This document shows positions 51,514 to 60,564 of a stretch of DNA of 64,000 nt, piece after piece (the first letter of the stretch is position 1; every line of letters begins with the position of its first letter). This DNA is from JAAZLS01 sp964585925. GTDB lineage: Bacteria; Bacillota; Dethiobacteria; DTU022. Below the pieces are notes generated by a model. It was given only the letters and a program-made list of their open reading frames with translations. It ran no database searches and had not been told where the DNA came from. Location of the stretch: contig CAZPFS010000005.1 of NCBI GenBank assembly GCA_964585925.1, forward strand, positions 1-64,000, written 5' to 3'. The translations under genes were made by a program, and so were the position numbers.

Positions 51514-52888
51514 GGAATACAAAACCATTATGGGGGTCGCCGGCCCCCTGATGCTGGTGGAGCAGGTGGAAGGGATCAAGTACGAGGAGCTGGCTGAAAT
51601 TCAAATGCCCGGCGGCGAGATCCGGCGGGGCCAGGTGCTGGAGGTAAACGGCGACAGGGCCCTGGTCCAGATTTTCGAAGGATCCACCGGACTGGATCTG
51701 ACCGGCACCCGGGTGCGTTTCCTGGGCAAAGGAATCGAATTGCCGGTCTCCCTTGATATGCTGGGGCGGGTTTTCAGCGGCTTCGGAATCCCTCGCGACA
51801 ACGGCCCCCGGATAATCCCGGAGAAGAGGCTCGATATCAACGGCTTTCCGATCAACCCCTACGCCCGGGACTATCCCTCCGAATTTATTCAGACCGGAAT
51901 TTCGGCCATCGACGGCATGAACACCATGGTCCGGGGGCAGAAACTGCCCATCTTCTCCGCCTCGGGGCTCCCTCACTCCCGTCTGGCGGCACAGATTGCC
52001 CGCCAGGCCAAAGTGCTGGGCACGGAGAGCAAATTTGCGGTGGTCTTTGCGGCCATGGGGATCACCTTTGAAGAAGCCGATTATTTTATCAACGACTTTG
52101 AACGCACCGGGGCGCTGGAGAGGGCTATTTTATTTATTAACCTGGCCGACGACCCGGCCATTGAAAGAATTGCCACCCCCCGGATGGCCCTCACCGCCGC
52201 CGAGTACCTGGCTTTTGATCAGGACATGCATGTGCTGGTCATTTTGACCGACATGACCAACTATTCGGAGGCGCTGCGGGAAATCTCCGCTGCCCGGAAA
52301 GAAGTTCCCGGACGCCGGGGTTACCCCGGCTACCTCTACACCGACCTGGCCTCCATCTATGAGCGAGCCGGCCGGATCCAGGGGCGGGAGGGTTCGATCA
52401 CCCAGCTGCCCATTTTAACCATGCCGGAGGATGATAAAACCCACCCCATCCCGGACCTGACGGGATATATCACCGAGGGGCAGATCATCTTGAGCCGGGA
52501 ACTGCACCGCAAGGGGATCTACCCGCCGATCGACGTGCTGCCCTCCCTCTCTCGGCTGAAAGACAAGGGGATCGGCGCCGGCAAGACCCGGGAAGATCAC
52601 AGCGATACGATGAACCAGCTTTATGCCGCCTATGCCCGGGGCAAGGAGGCTAAAGAACTGGCGGCCATATTGGGGGAGGCCGCGCTGACTGAGATCGACA
52701 TGCAATTTTCCCGCTTTGCCGATCAGTTTGAAGGAACCTATGTTCAGCAAGGAGAGGCCGAGGATCGCAAGATCGCGGAGACTCTGGAAAAGGGATGGGG
52801 GCTTCTGGCCAGATTGCCGCGGGCAGAGCTGAAACGGATCAGGGATGAATATCTGGATAAGTATCTGGCGAAAGTAGAAGGAGAATAG
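51506..52888 (+). CDS. V/A-type ATPase regulatory subunit B
   Basis: A 460-residue non-catalytic nucleotide-binding subunit. It starts LKEYKTIMGVAGPLMLVEQVEGI, has FIQTGISAIDGMNTMVRGQKLPIFSASGLPH, where the P-loop is replaced, and DMTNYSEALREISAARKEVPGRRGYPGY. ATG 51506 is 6 nt after GGGGGAGG. It overlaps subunit A by 8 bp. Confidence 0.96.
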   Translation: MLKEYKTIMGVAGPLMLVEQVEGIKYEELAEIQMPGGEIRRGQVLEVNGDRALVQIFEGSTGLDLTGTRVRFLGKGIELPVSLDMLGRVFSGFGIPRDNGPRIIPEKRLDINGFPINPYARDYPSEFIQTGISAIDGMNTMVRGQKLPIFSASGLPHSRLAAQIARQAKVLGTESKFAVVFAAMGITFEEADYFINDFERTGALERAILFINLADDPAIERIATPRMALTAAEYLAFDQDMHVLVILTDMTNYSEALREISAARKEVPGRRGYPGYLYTDLASIYERAGRIQGREGSITQLPILTMPEDDKTHPIPDLTGYITEGQIILSRELHRKGIYPPIDVLPSLSRLKDKGIGAGKTREDHSDTMNQLYAAYARGKEAKELAAILGEAALTEIDMQFSRFADQFEGTYVQQGEAEDRKIAETLEKGWGLLARLPRAELKRIRDEYLDKYLAKVEGE

Positions 52889-52892
52889 CACC

Positions 52893-53531
52893 ATGGAAAT
52901 TCGGGTCAATCCTACCCGGATGGAGCTCAACCGCCTCAAGAAAAGGCTGACCATGGCCAAACGCGGCCACAAGCTCTTGAAAGACAAGCGGGACGAGCTG
53001 ATCCGGCAATTTATAATTTTGATCAGGAAGAATAAGGAGCTGCGGGAGGAGGCTGAAAGAGCACTCACGGGAGCCTTTGCCCGGTTTCTGCTGGCCCGGG
53101 CGGTGATGCCCATTGAATCACTGGAAAGCGCCCTGATGTGGCCTACCCGAAAGCTTTCCCTGGAGGTAACCCGTAAGAATATCATGAGCGTCTATGCCCC
53201 CGAGTTTTCCTTTGAGGAGACGGCGGCTACAGAGGAAGAAGGCATTTTCCCCTACGGATTTGCCGATACCTCCGCTGAACTGGATACTTCTATTGAGACT
53301 TTGTCTCGGGTAATCTCCCCGCTGATGGAGCTGGCGGAAGTGGAAAAGGCCACTCAACTGCTGGCGGTGGAAATAGAGAAAACCCGCCGGCGGGTAAATG
53401 CGCTGGAATATGTGCTGATCCCCCAAATGGAGGAGACCACCCGCTACATTACCATGAAGCTGGAGGAGAATGAACGGGGAGCGCTGACCCGCCTGATGAA
53501 AATCAAGGATGTGGTTCGGGCCACCCGCTAG
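52893..53531 (+). CDS. V/A-type ATPase subunit D
   Basis: A 212-residue central-shaft subunit made of two long helices. The N-terminal VNPTRMELNRLKKRLTMAKRGHKLLKDKRDEL and the C-terminal RRVNALEYVLIPQMEETTRYI are the family signatures. It ends the operon and a strong terminator follows. Confidence 0.95.
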   Translation: MEIRVNPTRMELNRLKKRLTMAKRGHKLLKDKRDELIRQFIILIRKNKELREEAERALTGAFARFLLARAVMPIESLESALMWPTRKLSLEVTRKNIMSVYAPEFSFEETAATEEEGIFPYGFADTSAELDTSIETLSRVISPLMELAEVEKATQLLAVEIEKTRRRVNALEYVLIPQMEETTRYITMKLEENERGALTRLMKIKDVVRATR

Positions 53532-53597
53532 GCCACACAAGGAGCCGGGGAGGCCTGGCTCCGGGGTACTCACAAATCAACCGGACTGTGTTTTTTT

Positions 53598-53636
53598 GCA
53601 GGGGTCAGGCAGGTATGTCTGGCCCCTGCGTTTTTC
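53598..53636 (+). terminator. Intrinsic terminator of the V-type ATPase operon
   Basis: GCAGGGGTCAG (53598-53608) pairs with CTGGCCCCTGC (53619-53629), an 11-bp stem with one G-T pair, followed by TTTTT. A smaller hairpin GGAGCC/GGCTCC (53541-53546/53557-53562) lies upstream. Confidence 0.85.
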
Positions 53637-53768
53637 TGTTTTTTTATGTACATGATTTATACCATTTTGCGGCAGAACCCCATAAAACATCTCCTGATGC
53701 CCTTTGCCGGAAGGATAAATTTTCCTCCCTGGGGCCATAATAGTTTCCAGTAGGAGAGAGGGGTAATA

Positions 53769-54401
53769 ATGTTGCGCTTCAAAGCCTGGTTGTTCCTGGC
53801 GGGTCTATTGCTGTTTCAAACAGGTTCACCGGTGGATAACACTCCCTGGAGCCAACTCGAGACCGGTTTAAACAGGCTGGGATCCGGGGAAATAATGTAC
53901 CAGTGTTATTGTTTTTCCGTGGGCAATAAACCAGATGCCGGCTGTCTGTGCCGGTGGTCAGAACAGGGCCGGTCCCGGGGAACTCAGCCCAGGTTCCTGA
54001 AAATGGCCTCAGGAAAGCCCCTGCCCGGGGAACAGGAAATCTGGATATTGAATCTTAACGGAAACGATCACCGGGCGTGTTGGAAAACCTTACAACAGTT
54101 CCCGCCCAAACTTACCGGAAAGCATGTGGCCTGGATGGCGGAGGCATCGGTGGATGGTGAAATTGCCGATATGCCTCGCCTGGCGGAAAAACTGCTGACT
54201 GAGCTGATGGGTAAACCCTGCAGTGTTTATCGGGATGAATTTACAATCAATATGATTGCCTATGCTCCTCAATTTAAACCCGAATTGATTATGGAAGGGG
54301 TTCCGGTGAACCTGAACCTGGAGCTGCGTTATAACCGGAACCTGGGGAAGATCAGGATCCGGGTGGGAGTGCCCTTGCTGATAAGTGATTTGGAGGCATA
54401 A
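53769..54401 (+). CDS. ywmB: YwmB family protein
   Basis: A 210-residue protein with a signal-like N-terminus (FKAWLFLAGLLLFQTG) and a globular domain ending KPELIMEGVPVNLNLELRYNRNLGKIRIRVGVPLL, characteristic of YwmB (TATA-box-binding-like fold). Its function is unknown. It stands between the ATPase operon and murA-spoIID, exactly the Bacillus order. Three Cys residues in YQCYCF...CLCRW are odd for a secreted protein. Confidence 0.8.
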   Translation: MLRFKAWLFLAGLLLFQTGSPVDNTPWSQLETGLNRLGSGEIMYQCYCFSVGNKPDAGCLCRWSEQGRSRGTQPRFLKMASGKPLPGEQEIWILNLNGNDHRACWKTLQQFPPKLTGKHVAWMAEASVDGEIADMPRLAEKLLTELMGKPCSVYRDEFTINMIAYAPQFKPELIMEGVPVNLNLELRYNRNLGKIRIRVGVPLLISDLEA

Positions 54402-54441
54402 ACTACCGGCACGAGGGGATTGTTCGGAGGAAGGAACGCAT

Positions 54442-55728
54442 ATGGGAAAAATCCTTATTCGGGGCGGGATCCCCCTGAGGGGAACGGTCAGGGTAAAGGG
54501 TTCTAAAAATGCCTGTCTGCCCATAATGGCGGCGACCCTGTTAACCGGTGAGCCGGTAACCATAAACGATGTTCCGGAATTAAGGGATGTACGGGTGATG
54601 GCGTCGGTTCTGGAAGGCTTGGGGGGGCAGATCAGCTACAACCCGGTTCTGGAGAAAGCCGATATCCGGGTGAGCCAGGTGAACAGCTGGGAACCTTCGG
54701 TTACTGCCATGAGACAGATGAGGGCCTCATTTTTGGTGTTGGGCCCCCTGCTGGCGCGATGCCGCCGGGCGCGAATATCTTTGCCCGGAGGATGTGAAAT
54801 AGGTATTCGCCCGGTAGACTTGCATCTCAAAGGGCTGTCTGCCCTGGGAGTTCATTTCAGCACGAACAAAGGGGTAATTGAAGCAGTCACCGGCGGTCTG
54901 AAAGGAACCGGTATTTACCTTGATTATCCCAGCGTGGGGGCTACCGAAAATATTGTCATGGCCGCCACCCTAGCCCGGGGGATAACGGTAATTGAAAATG
55001 CGGCCACCGAGCCGGAAGTGGTGGATCTGGCTAATTTCCTGAACAGCGCCGGGGCCCGCGTCAGTGGGGCCGGCACCAGTTCCATCAGGATAGAGGGTGT
55101 TGCTGAACTGGGGGGTACTGAATATACGGTGATCCCCGATCGAATTGAAGCCGGGACACTTCTTCTGGCAGGGGTGATAACTCGGGGAGAAATTATCCTG
55201 CAAAATATTCTACCGGAGCACCTTAAGCCCTTGCTGGCCAAGCTGGCAGAAACAGGGGCCGAGGTGGAGGAAATTGAGCCGGGGCTGGTCAGGGCCTGCT
55301 GCCGCGGCCTGACCAGGGCCGTAGATTTGAAAACTATGCCCTACCCCGGGTTCCCCACCGATCTTCAACCTCAGTTCATGGCATTGCTTGCCTTGTCCCA
55401 GGGCAATAGTCTGGTCACAGAAACGGTATTTGAAAATCGGTTCAAGCATGTGCCGGAGTTGCAGCGGATGGGAGCAAAGATCACGATCAGTGGACATCGG
55501 GCCATGATTCAGGGACAACGGCGCCTCACCGGCGCGCTGGTTAAGGCTTCGGATCTACGGGCTGCCGCCGCCCTGGTGTTGGCGGGTTTGGCGGCAGAGG
55601 GAACCACCGAGATATCGGAAGCAGCACACCTGTGGAGGGGATACAGCCGGTTGGAGGAGCGGTTGAGGCAGTTGGGGGCAAACATCAAAACAGAAAACCA
55701 TATTGCCTTCCACAGCGCATTTGGGTAA
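54442..55728 (+). CDS. murA: UDP-N-acetylglucosamine 1-carboxyvinyltransferase, copy 2
   Basis: A second 428-residue MurA. It has RVKGSKNACLPIMAATLL, catalytic Cys118 in LPGGCEIGIRPVDLHLKG, IENAATEPEVVDLANFL and YPGFPTDLQPQFMALL. It occupies the place of Bacillus murAA, before spoIID. Having two MurA enzymes is usual in low-GC Gram-positives. ATG 54442 follows GGAGGAAGG; the upstream frame extension is rejected. Confidence 0.95.
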   Translation: MGKILIRGGIPLRGTVRVKGSKNACLPIMAATLLTGEPVTINDVPELRDVRVMASVLEGLGGQISYNPVLEKADIRVSQVNSWEPSVTAMRQMRASFLVLGPLLARCRRARISLPGGCEIGIRPVDLHLKGLSALGVHFSTNKGVIEAVTGGLKGTGIYLDYPSVGATENIVMAATLARGITVIENAATEPEVVDLANFLNSAGARVSGAGTSSIRIEGVAELGGTEYTVIPDRIEAGTLLLAGVITRGEIILQNILPEHLKPLLAKLAETGAEVEEIEPGLVRACCRGLTRAVDLKTMPYPGFPTDLQPQFMALLALSQGNSLVTETVFENRFKHVPELQRMGAKITISGHRAMIQGQRRLTGALVKASDLRAAAALVLAGLAAEGTTEISEAAHLWRGYSRLEERLRQLGANIKTENHIAFHSAFG

Positions 55729-55820
55729 TGATTTTCTTGTTTCATTCGGTCTCCACAGCCAGGTATAACAGGAGGACAGGTTACATATTAATTTGATAGA
55801 TCAGCTTGCCGGAGGTTTCA

Positions 55821-56825
55821 ATGCGGCGTGTAATTTCTTTGACCTTGCTGGCCATTATCCTGCTTATAATAATTTTACCGGCAGCGGTGGTTGGCATACC
55901 CCGAAATTGCCGGTCAAAATTGCCGGAACATGGAAAGGAAAATTCCTCCGGGTGGACTTCAAACCGGGGGACAACAATCAGGTTGTACCGGCCCGATCAG
56001 AAAAAGGTAGTGGAGATTGATCTGGAAGAATACCTGATCGGGGTGGTGGCGGCAGAAATGCCGGCCACCTTTGAAATGGAGGCGCTGAAGGCCCAGGCGG
56101 TGGCTTCGCGAACCTATACCCTGCGGCGGTGCCGCCTTTGGGGTGGATGCGGCTGTGACCGATCTCCGGAGCCGGCTGATGTGTGCAGCGACAGCACCCA
56201 CTGCCAAGCCTGGCTCGATCCAAACAACCTGGAATGCCTGGGGTGGTCTGATGATCAAAAAGAAGAGTTGTTAGACCGAATTAAGACCGCTGTTTTGGAA
56301 ACCGCCGGCCAGGTAGCGATGTACGATGGAGAGCTGATTGAAGCGGTATATCACTCTACCTGCGGCGGGCTTACCGAATCCTCTCGGGCGCTGTGGGGGG
56401 GCGATGATATACCTTATCTGCAAAATGTGATCTGTCCCTACTGTGAACATTCCCCTTATTATCGCACGCAGATCCTAATTTCCCACCAGGTGCTGGCAAA
56501 TACCCTGCCGGGCAACCTGGTCCTGCCCGTAACCGGGGAGCTGCCGGTAGTAGTAACATCGCAGACTACCGGGAAGAGGGTGGCCGAGTTGAAAATAGGT
56601 GATCATAATTTGGGGGGAAGCGATCTGAGGAAACTGTTTCAGCTTCCCTCCTTGGCCTGTTCCTTTCAGGCGGACAGCCGGGGAGTTCTGGTGTCTTGTC
56701 AAGGCAAAGGGCACGGAGTCGGGCTTTGCCAGTACGGAGCCGATGGTGCCGCCTCCCAGGGTAAAACCTACCGTGAAATTATCTCATTTTATTACAATGG
56801 TGCAGAAATCATGAATATTGATTAA
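55821..56825 (+). CDS. spoIID: Stage II sporulation protein D (lytic transglycosylase)
   Basis: A 334-residue membrane-anchored enzyme of the mother cell, part of the SpoIIDMP engulfment machine. A transmembrane helix (VISLTLLAIILLIIILPAAVVG) is followed by YLIGVVAAEMPATFEMEALK with the catalytic Glu, QAVASRTYTLRR, YHSTCGGLTES and GKGHGVGLCQYGADGAA. A cysteine-rich insertion (CRLWGGCGCDRS...CSDSTHC) at about 112-142 is present. ATG 55821 follows GGAGG. Confidence 0.93.
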   Translation: MRRVISLTLLAIILLIIILPAAVVGIPRNCRSKLPEHGKENSSGWTSNRGTTIRLYRPDQKKVVEIDLEEYLIGVVAAEMPATFEMEALKAQAVASRTYTLRRCRLWGGCGCDRSPEPADVCSDSTHCQAWLDPNNLECLGWSDDQKEELLDRIKTAVLETAGQVAMYDGELIEAVYHSTCGGLTESSRALWGGDDIPYLQNVICPYCEHSPYYRTQILISHQVLANTLPGNLVLPVTGELPVVVTSQTTGKRVAELKIGDHNLGGSDLRKLFQLPSLACSFQADSRGVLVSCQGKGHGVGLCQYGADGAASQGKTYREIISFYYNGAEIMNID

Positions 56826-56877
56826 TCATCGCATAAAGATCCCTGAAAATGGATATGGTACCCCCGAGGTGATTACT

Positions 56878-57693
56878 ATGGCCCCACCTGAAAAACACTC
56901 CGATCGCCCCGGTTGCCAGGTTAAAAATACCAGCCGGGTGCGATCAAATGGCAAACAAGTATGGCGCAACCTGATGCTTCGCGGGGCAAAAATATTTGCT
57001 TCATACCGGAAACTTCCCCGCTTCTTACAGATTGGAGCAATCTATTCTCTGATCGGGCTGACGGCAGCCGGAATATTTTGCTGGCAATTGTGGTTTCTCA
57101 AAGCTGCGCACCCTTATATTGCTGAAAACAGCCCCGAAACATTGGAGGATACCGAGGAGATTGATCCTTTTCAGAATATCACGGACCGTCCGGTAAAGGG
57201 AAATATTGTGTTGCCGGAAATAGAAGGTGATCCGGAAGATACAGGTTTGGTTGCCGCCGAAAACAGCCAGCCGGTTGCAACTTCTTCGGATTCGCCGGAA
57301 AAAGGCCTATGGCCGGTATCGGGAGAGTTGTTATACAGCTACCATGATCCGGTAGCCCAGGGCCTGAACCTATCCTCTGTCAAATACTGTTTTTCCAAGG
57401 GCTTGGCGATCAAGGCAAATTCCGGGACAGGGGTCCGGGCGGTCTGGGCAGGAACGGTGATCAGGATTTCAGAACGGGGTTACCCCTACGGGCAGGCTGT
57501 AACTATGCGGCATGACAATGGGCTGGTTTTATATTATGGCGCCCTGCAAGAGGTAGTGGTAGAAGAAGGAAATCATCTGCTGCAGGGAGAACAGATCGGT
57601 CTTCTTGCCGGCGGCAGCGAAGGCCCATCTTACCTGTATCTGGAGATCAGGCAAAACCAAAAAACCGTGGATCCGCGGCCTTACTTGCCATAA
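56878..57693 (+). CDS. spoIIQ: SpoIIQ-like protein with degenerate LytM (M23) domain
   Basis: A 271-residue protein with one transmembrane helix (FLQIGAIYSLIGLTAAGIF) and a C-terminal LytM-like domain. The metal ligands seem lost: HxGxDxA is SKGLAIKA and HxHxE is YLYLEI. The fold markers GTGVRAVWAGTVIRI and GLVLYYGAL remain. SpoIIQ forms the forespore side of the channel with SpoIIIAH during engulfment. The place between spoIID and spoIIID matches Bacillus. ATG 56878 has GAGGTG 7 nt upstream. Confidence 0.85.
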   Translation: MAPPEKHSDRPGCQVKNTSRVRSNGKQVWRNLMLRGAKIFASYRKLPRFLQIGAIYSLIGLTAAGIFCWQLWFLKAAHPYIAENSPETLEDTEEIDPFQNITDRPVKGNIVLPEIEGDPEDTGLVAAENSQPVATSSDSPEKGLWPVSGELLYSYHDPVAQGLNLSSVKYCFSKGLAIKANSGTGVRAVWAGTVIRISERGYPYGQAVTMRHDNGLVLYYGALQEVVVEEGNHLLQGEQIGLLAGGSEGPSYLYLEIRQNQKTVDPRPYLP

Positions 57694-57766
57694 AATATTG
57701 GAAAGACATTTTTTATAGAGCCCCCTCATATAATTTACCGAAGCCGGTTAAAAGGGGGCTACCTTG

Positions 57767-58030
57767 GTGCAGGACTATATAGAACAACGGGTTATAGAGA
57801 CCAGCAAATATATTCTGGCAACCAGGGCTACAGTCCGTCAGGTTGCCCGTTTTTTTGGGGTAAGCAAAAGTACGGTGCATAAAGACGTTACCGAAAGGCT
57901 GCCCCGGATAAACCAGAATCTGGCCCGGCAGGTTAAAAAAGTGCTGGAATATAACAAATCTGAACGTCACCTCCGGGGGGGAGAGGCTACCCGCCAAAAG
58001 TTTTTGCAAAGGCGGGATAAACCGACCTAA
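57767..58030 (+). CDS. spoIIID: Sporulation transcriptional regulator SpoIIID
   Basis: An 87-residue DNA-binding protein of the mother cell. It starts MQDYIEQRVIETSKYI and has the helix-turn-helix VRQVARFFGVSKSTVHKDVTERLP and HLRGGEATRQKF, nearly invariant in SpoIIID. GTG 57767 gives the same N-terminus as in Bacillus (MHDYI); TTG 57764 is one codon upstream. Confidence 0.96.
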   Translation: MQDYIEQRVIETSKYILATRATVRQVARFFGVSKSTVHKDVTERLPRINQNLARQVKKVLEYNKSERHLRGGEATRQKFLQRRDKPT

Positions 58031-58126
58031 AAAAGGATATATAAAATAAATGTAGAATCAACATTATATTACCATTTTTGGCAGTACCGGCCAAACATTT
58101 TTATCTTGACCGGAGGATGATTGGCT

Positions 58127-59149
58127 ATGGGACTTTCCACAGACATAGGAATTGACCTGGGAACATCTTACGTTCTGGTGTACATAGATGGCCGGGGCGT
58201 GGTGCTGTGTGAACCTTCCGTAGTGGCTCTGGAGCATCCCACACAGCGTTTGCTGGCGGTGGGGACGGAAGCCCAAAAAATGTTGGGGCGGACTCCCGGA
58301 AATATTATTGCGGTGAAACCCCTCACGGCCGGGGTTATTGCGGACTTTGAAATTACAGAGGTCATGTTAAAGCATTATATTTCCTCCCTGGGGGAGCGCC
58401 GTCGGCTTTTTCGGCCCAGGATAGCCGTGTGTATTCCCGCCGGGATTACCTCTGTGGAAAAAAAAGCGGTAATCGATGCGGTAACTCAATCGGGAGCCCG
58501 GGAGACCTACCTGATTGAAGAGCCGCGGGCAGCGGCCCTGGGAGCGGATCTTGATATATTCAGTCCCTGCGGCAGTATGGTGGTGGATATCGGGGGAGGT
58601 ACCACGGATATTGCCGTGTTGTCCATGGGAGAAATAGTGGAAGGGAACAGCGTGCGCATCGGTGGGAACGATTTTGACGAGGCGATCTGCCGCTATATCA
58701 AAAAAGAATTTAACCTGTTTATCGGCGATCGATCTGCCGAAAAAATCAAGATAGACATCGGTTCAGTGAACTGCAAGGGCCGGAATTTGCAAATGGATGT
58801 GCGGGGAAGGGATCTGATCAGCGGGCTTCCACGTTCCCAGATCATCACTACCGATCAGGTAGCCAGCGCGTTGTCCGAACCGGTTTCATCAATTCTGCAG
58901 GGAATCGTACAGGTTTTGGGGAAAACTCCTCCCGAATTGGCCGGGGATATCATGAACAAGGGGATAATTCTGTCCGGCGGAGGGAGTTTGCTGGACGGCC
59001 TTGCTATTTATTTGAGCCGGGAAACAGGAGTACCCTTTTACCTGGCCGAAGATCCGGCCAGTTGTGTGGTAAAAGGTACCGCCAAGGTTTTCAGGTATAT
59101 GTCACGACTTTCCGGTTCCCTGGCCATTAAAGTCGCTTCTATTTTTTAA
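58127..59149 (+). CDS. mbl: MreB/Mbl rod-shape actin homologue
   Basis: A 340-residue actin-like ATPase that guides lateral wall synthesis. It has the phosphate 1 motif DIGIDLGTSYVLVYI, phosphate 2 VVDIGGGTTDIAVLS and the adenosine motif IILSGGGSLLDGLA. The position after spoIIID identifies the Mbl branch. ATG 58127 or TTG 58121 may be the start; GGAGG is 10 or 4 nt upstream. Confidence 0.92.
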   Translation: MGLSTDIGIDLGTSYVLVYIDGRGVVLCEPSVVALEHPTQRLLAVGTEAQKMLGRTPGNIIAVKPLTAGVIADFEITEVMLKHYISSLGERRRLFRPRIAVCIPAGITSVEKKAVIDAVTQSGARETYLIEEPRAAALGADLDIFSPCGSMVVDIGGGTTDIAVLSMGEIVEGNSVRIGGNDFDEAICRYIKKEFNLFIGDRSAEKIKIDIGSVNCKGRNLQMDVRGRDLISGLPRSQIITTDQVASALSEPVSSILQGIVQVLGKTPPELAGDIMNKGIILSGGGSLLDGLAIYLSRETGVPFYLAEDPASCVVKGTAKVFRYMSRLSGSLAIKVASIF

Positions 59150-59202
59150 TATTTCACAACCTGTCGCCGGTGAAGATCCCGGGATTTCCAGAGGCAAAAA
59201 CG

Positions 59203-59649
59203 TTATTGGCCGAGCAGCAGGTAGCCTCCGACCGCCAGAAACAACAATCCCAATCCATCCCACCAGGACAGGGAAACCTGTTCCAATCCAAAAAGGCCAA
59301 AATGATCTATAGCCATGGCGGTAATTACCTGACCGATAATAATTGCCGTGGTGGCATTGGCCACTCCGGCTTTGGGAATGCTCAGCATAACCGAGGCTAC
59401 AATAATTACCCCCAATACCCCGCCCAGTAAAGTGTACCAGGGGGCTTTATCCAGGTTCGCCAGTCCCCCTTTGCCACCCTTGAAGATCAGGAAGGGAATG
59501 GCCACAGTGGCTGTTCCGATCAGGTGAACCATCAGGGTTGATTCCAGGGAACCAATTGCTTTCCCCAAGGAGGCATTGAGGGCCCCCTGGAAAGCCATGG
59601 TGATCCCGGCGAATGCTGCCAATAGCAGCGGCCACAGCGGGAAATTCAT
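59203..59649 (-). CDS. DMT-superfamily membrane protein (DUF606/YdcZ)
   Basis: A 148-residue, very hydrophobic protein with about five transmembrane segments. It has FQGALNASLGKAIGSLESTLMVHLIG and ANATTAIIIGQVITAMAIDHFGLF, typical of the DUF606 half-size transporters, which often work as pairs. The substrate is unknown. It is downstream of dapB on the same strand, after 108 bp. TTG 59655 is an alternative start. Confidence 0.82.
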   Translation of the reverse strand: MNFPLWPLLLAAFAGITMAFQGALNASLGKAIGSLESTLMVHLIGTATVAIPFLIFKGGKGGLANLDKAPWYTLLGGVLGVIIVASVMLSIPKAGVANATTAIIIGQVITAMAIDHFGLFGLEQVSLSWWDGLGLLFLAVGGYLLLGQ

Positions 59650-59757
59650 GGGCAAATTTGTCCCTTACAATTGATTTGCCTGTTTGGCTTTCTTTATTGT
59701 AGCATTGGGCTTGTAAAATTATACTGAAGGCATAAAAAGAAAAGTCTTGCCGGGTGG

Positions 59758-60564
59758 TTAAATATCCAGCAGGTCTTCCATCCCGTAAATCAGCCGTTTG
59801 GTTTCGGGAGCCTTGCGGATAGCCTGTAATATCCCCGGCAGGAAAGAACGGCGATTGAGCGAGTCGTGCCTGATGGTAAGTATTTGTCCTTCTCCGCCGA
59901 ATATAATCTCCTGATGGGCTACCAGTCCCGGCAGTCGGACACTGTGAATATGTATTCCGTCAAAATCCCCGCCCCTGGCTCCGGGGATTTTTTCCGGGGA
60001 ATCCGGCGGATAAACGTTCTTACCGCGGACGGCGCTGATCAATCGGGCGGTCTTGATTGCCGTTCCCGAAGGAGCATCAATTTTACCATTATGATGAAGT
60101 TCGATAATTTCAGCCTGGGGGAAAAAGCGGGCGCAGACCTGGGCCAGCTTCATCATCAGAATCGCTCCCAGGGCAAAGTTGGGCACCACTATCGCTCCGG
60201 TACCGTACCTGGCCACCCATCTCTCGATTTGAACCAGATCATTTTCCGTGATGCCGGTAGTTCCCACTACCGGAGTGACCTGCAAACTGAGTGAGGTTTT
60301 TATGTTTTTCATAATTGCCATGGGGGTGGTAAAATCCACCAGAACTTCTGTTTCACCGCGCTGAAGCAGCTTCTGCAAACTGTCGGTTACCGTGATCCCC
60401 AATGGATCCAGGCCGGCCAATTTGCCGGCATCTGCTCCTATCTCCATCAAATCGATCGCCCCGGTTAACTGCAGATCTTCACTCCCGGCAATAGCAGACA
60501 CCACATTGCGTCCCATTTTGCCGGCAGCCCCGCTAACCGCAACCTTGATCAATTTCACTGCCAT
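59758..60564 (-). CDS. dapB: 4-hydroxy-tetrahydrodipicolinate reductase
   Basis: A 268-residue enzyme of lysine and diaminopimelate synthesis, which also feeds dipicolinate for spores. It has the nucleotide motif VAVSGAAGKMGRNV, VDFTTP, VVGTTGITE and the substrate motif ELHHNGKIDAPSGTAIK. Length is normal. It is divergent from gap. Confidence 0.95.
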   Translation of the reverse strand: MAVKLIKVAVSGAAGKMGRNVVSAIAGSEDLQLTGAIDLMEIGADAGKLAGLDPLGITVTDSLQKLLQRGETEVLVDFTTPMAIMKNIKTSLSLQVTPVVGTTGITENDLVQIERWVARYGTGAIVVPNFALGAILMMKLAQVCARFFPQAEIIELHHNGKIDAPSGTAIKTARLISAVRGKNVYPPDSPEKIPGARGGDFDGIHIHSVRLPGLVAHQEIIFGGEGQILTIRHDSLNRRSFLPGILQAIRKAPETKRLIYGMEDLLDI

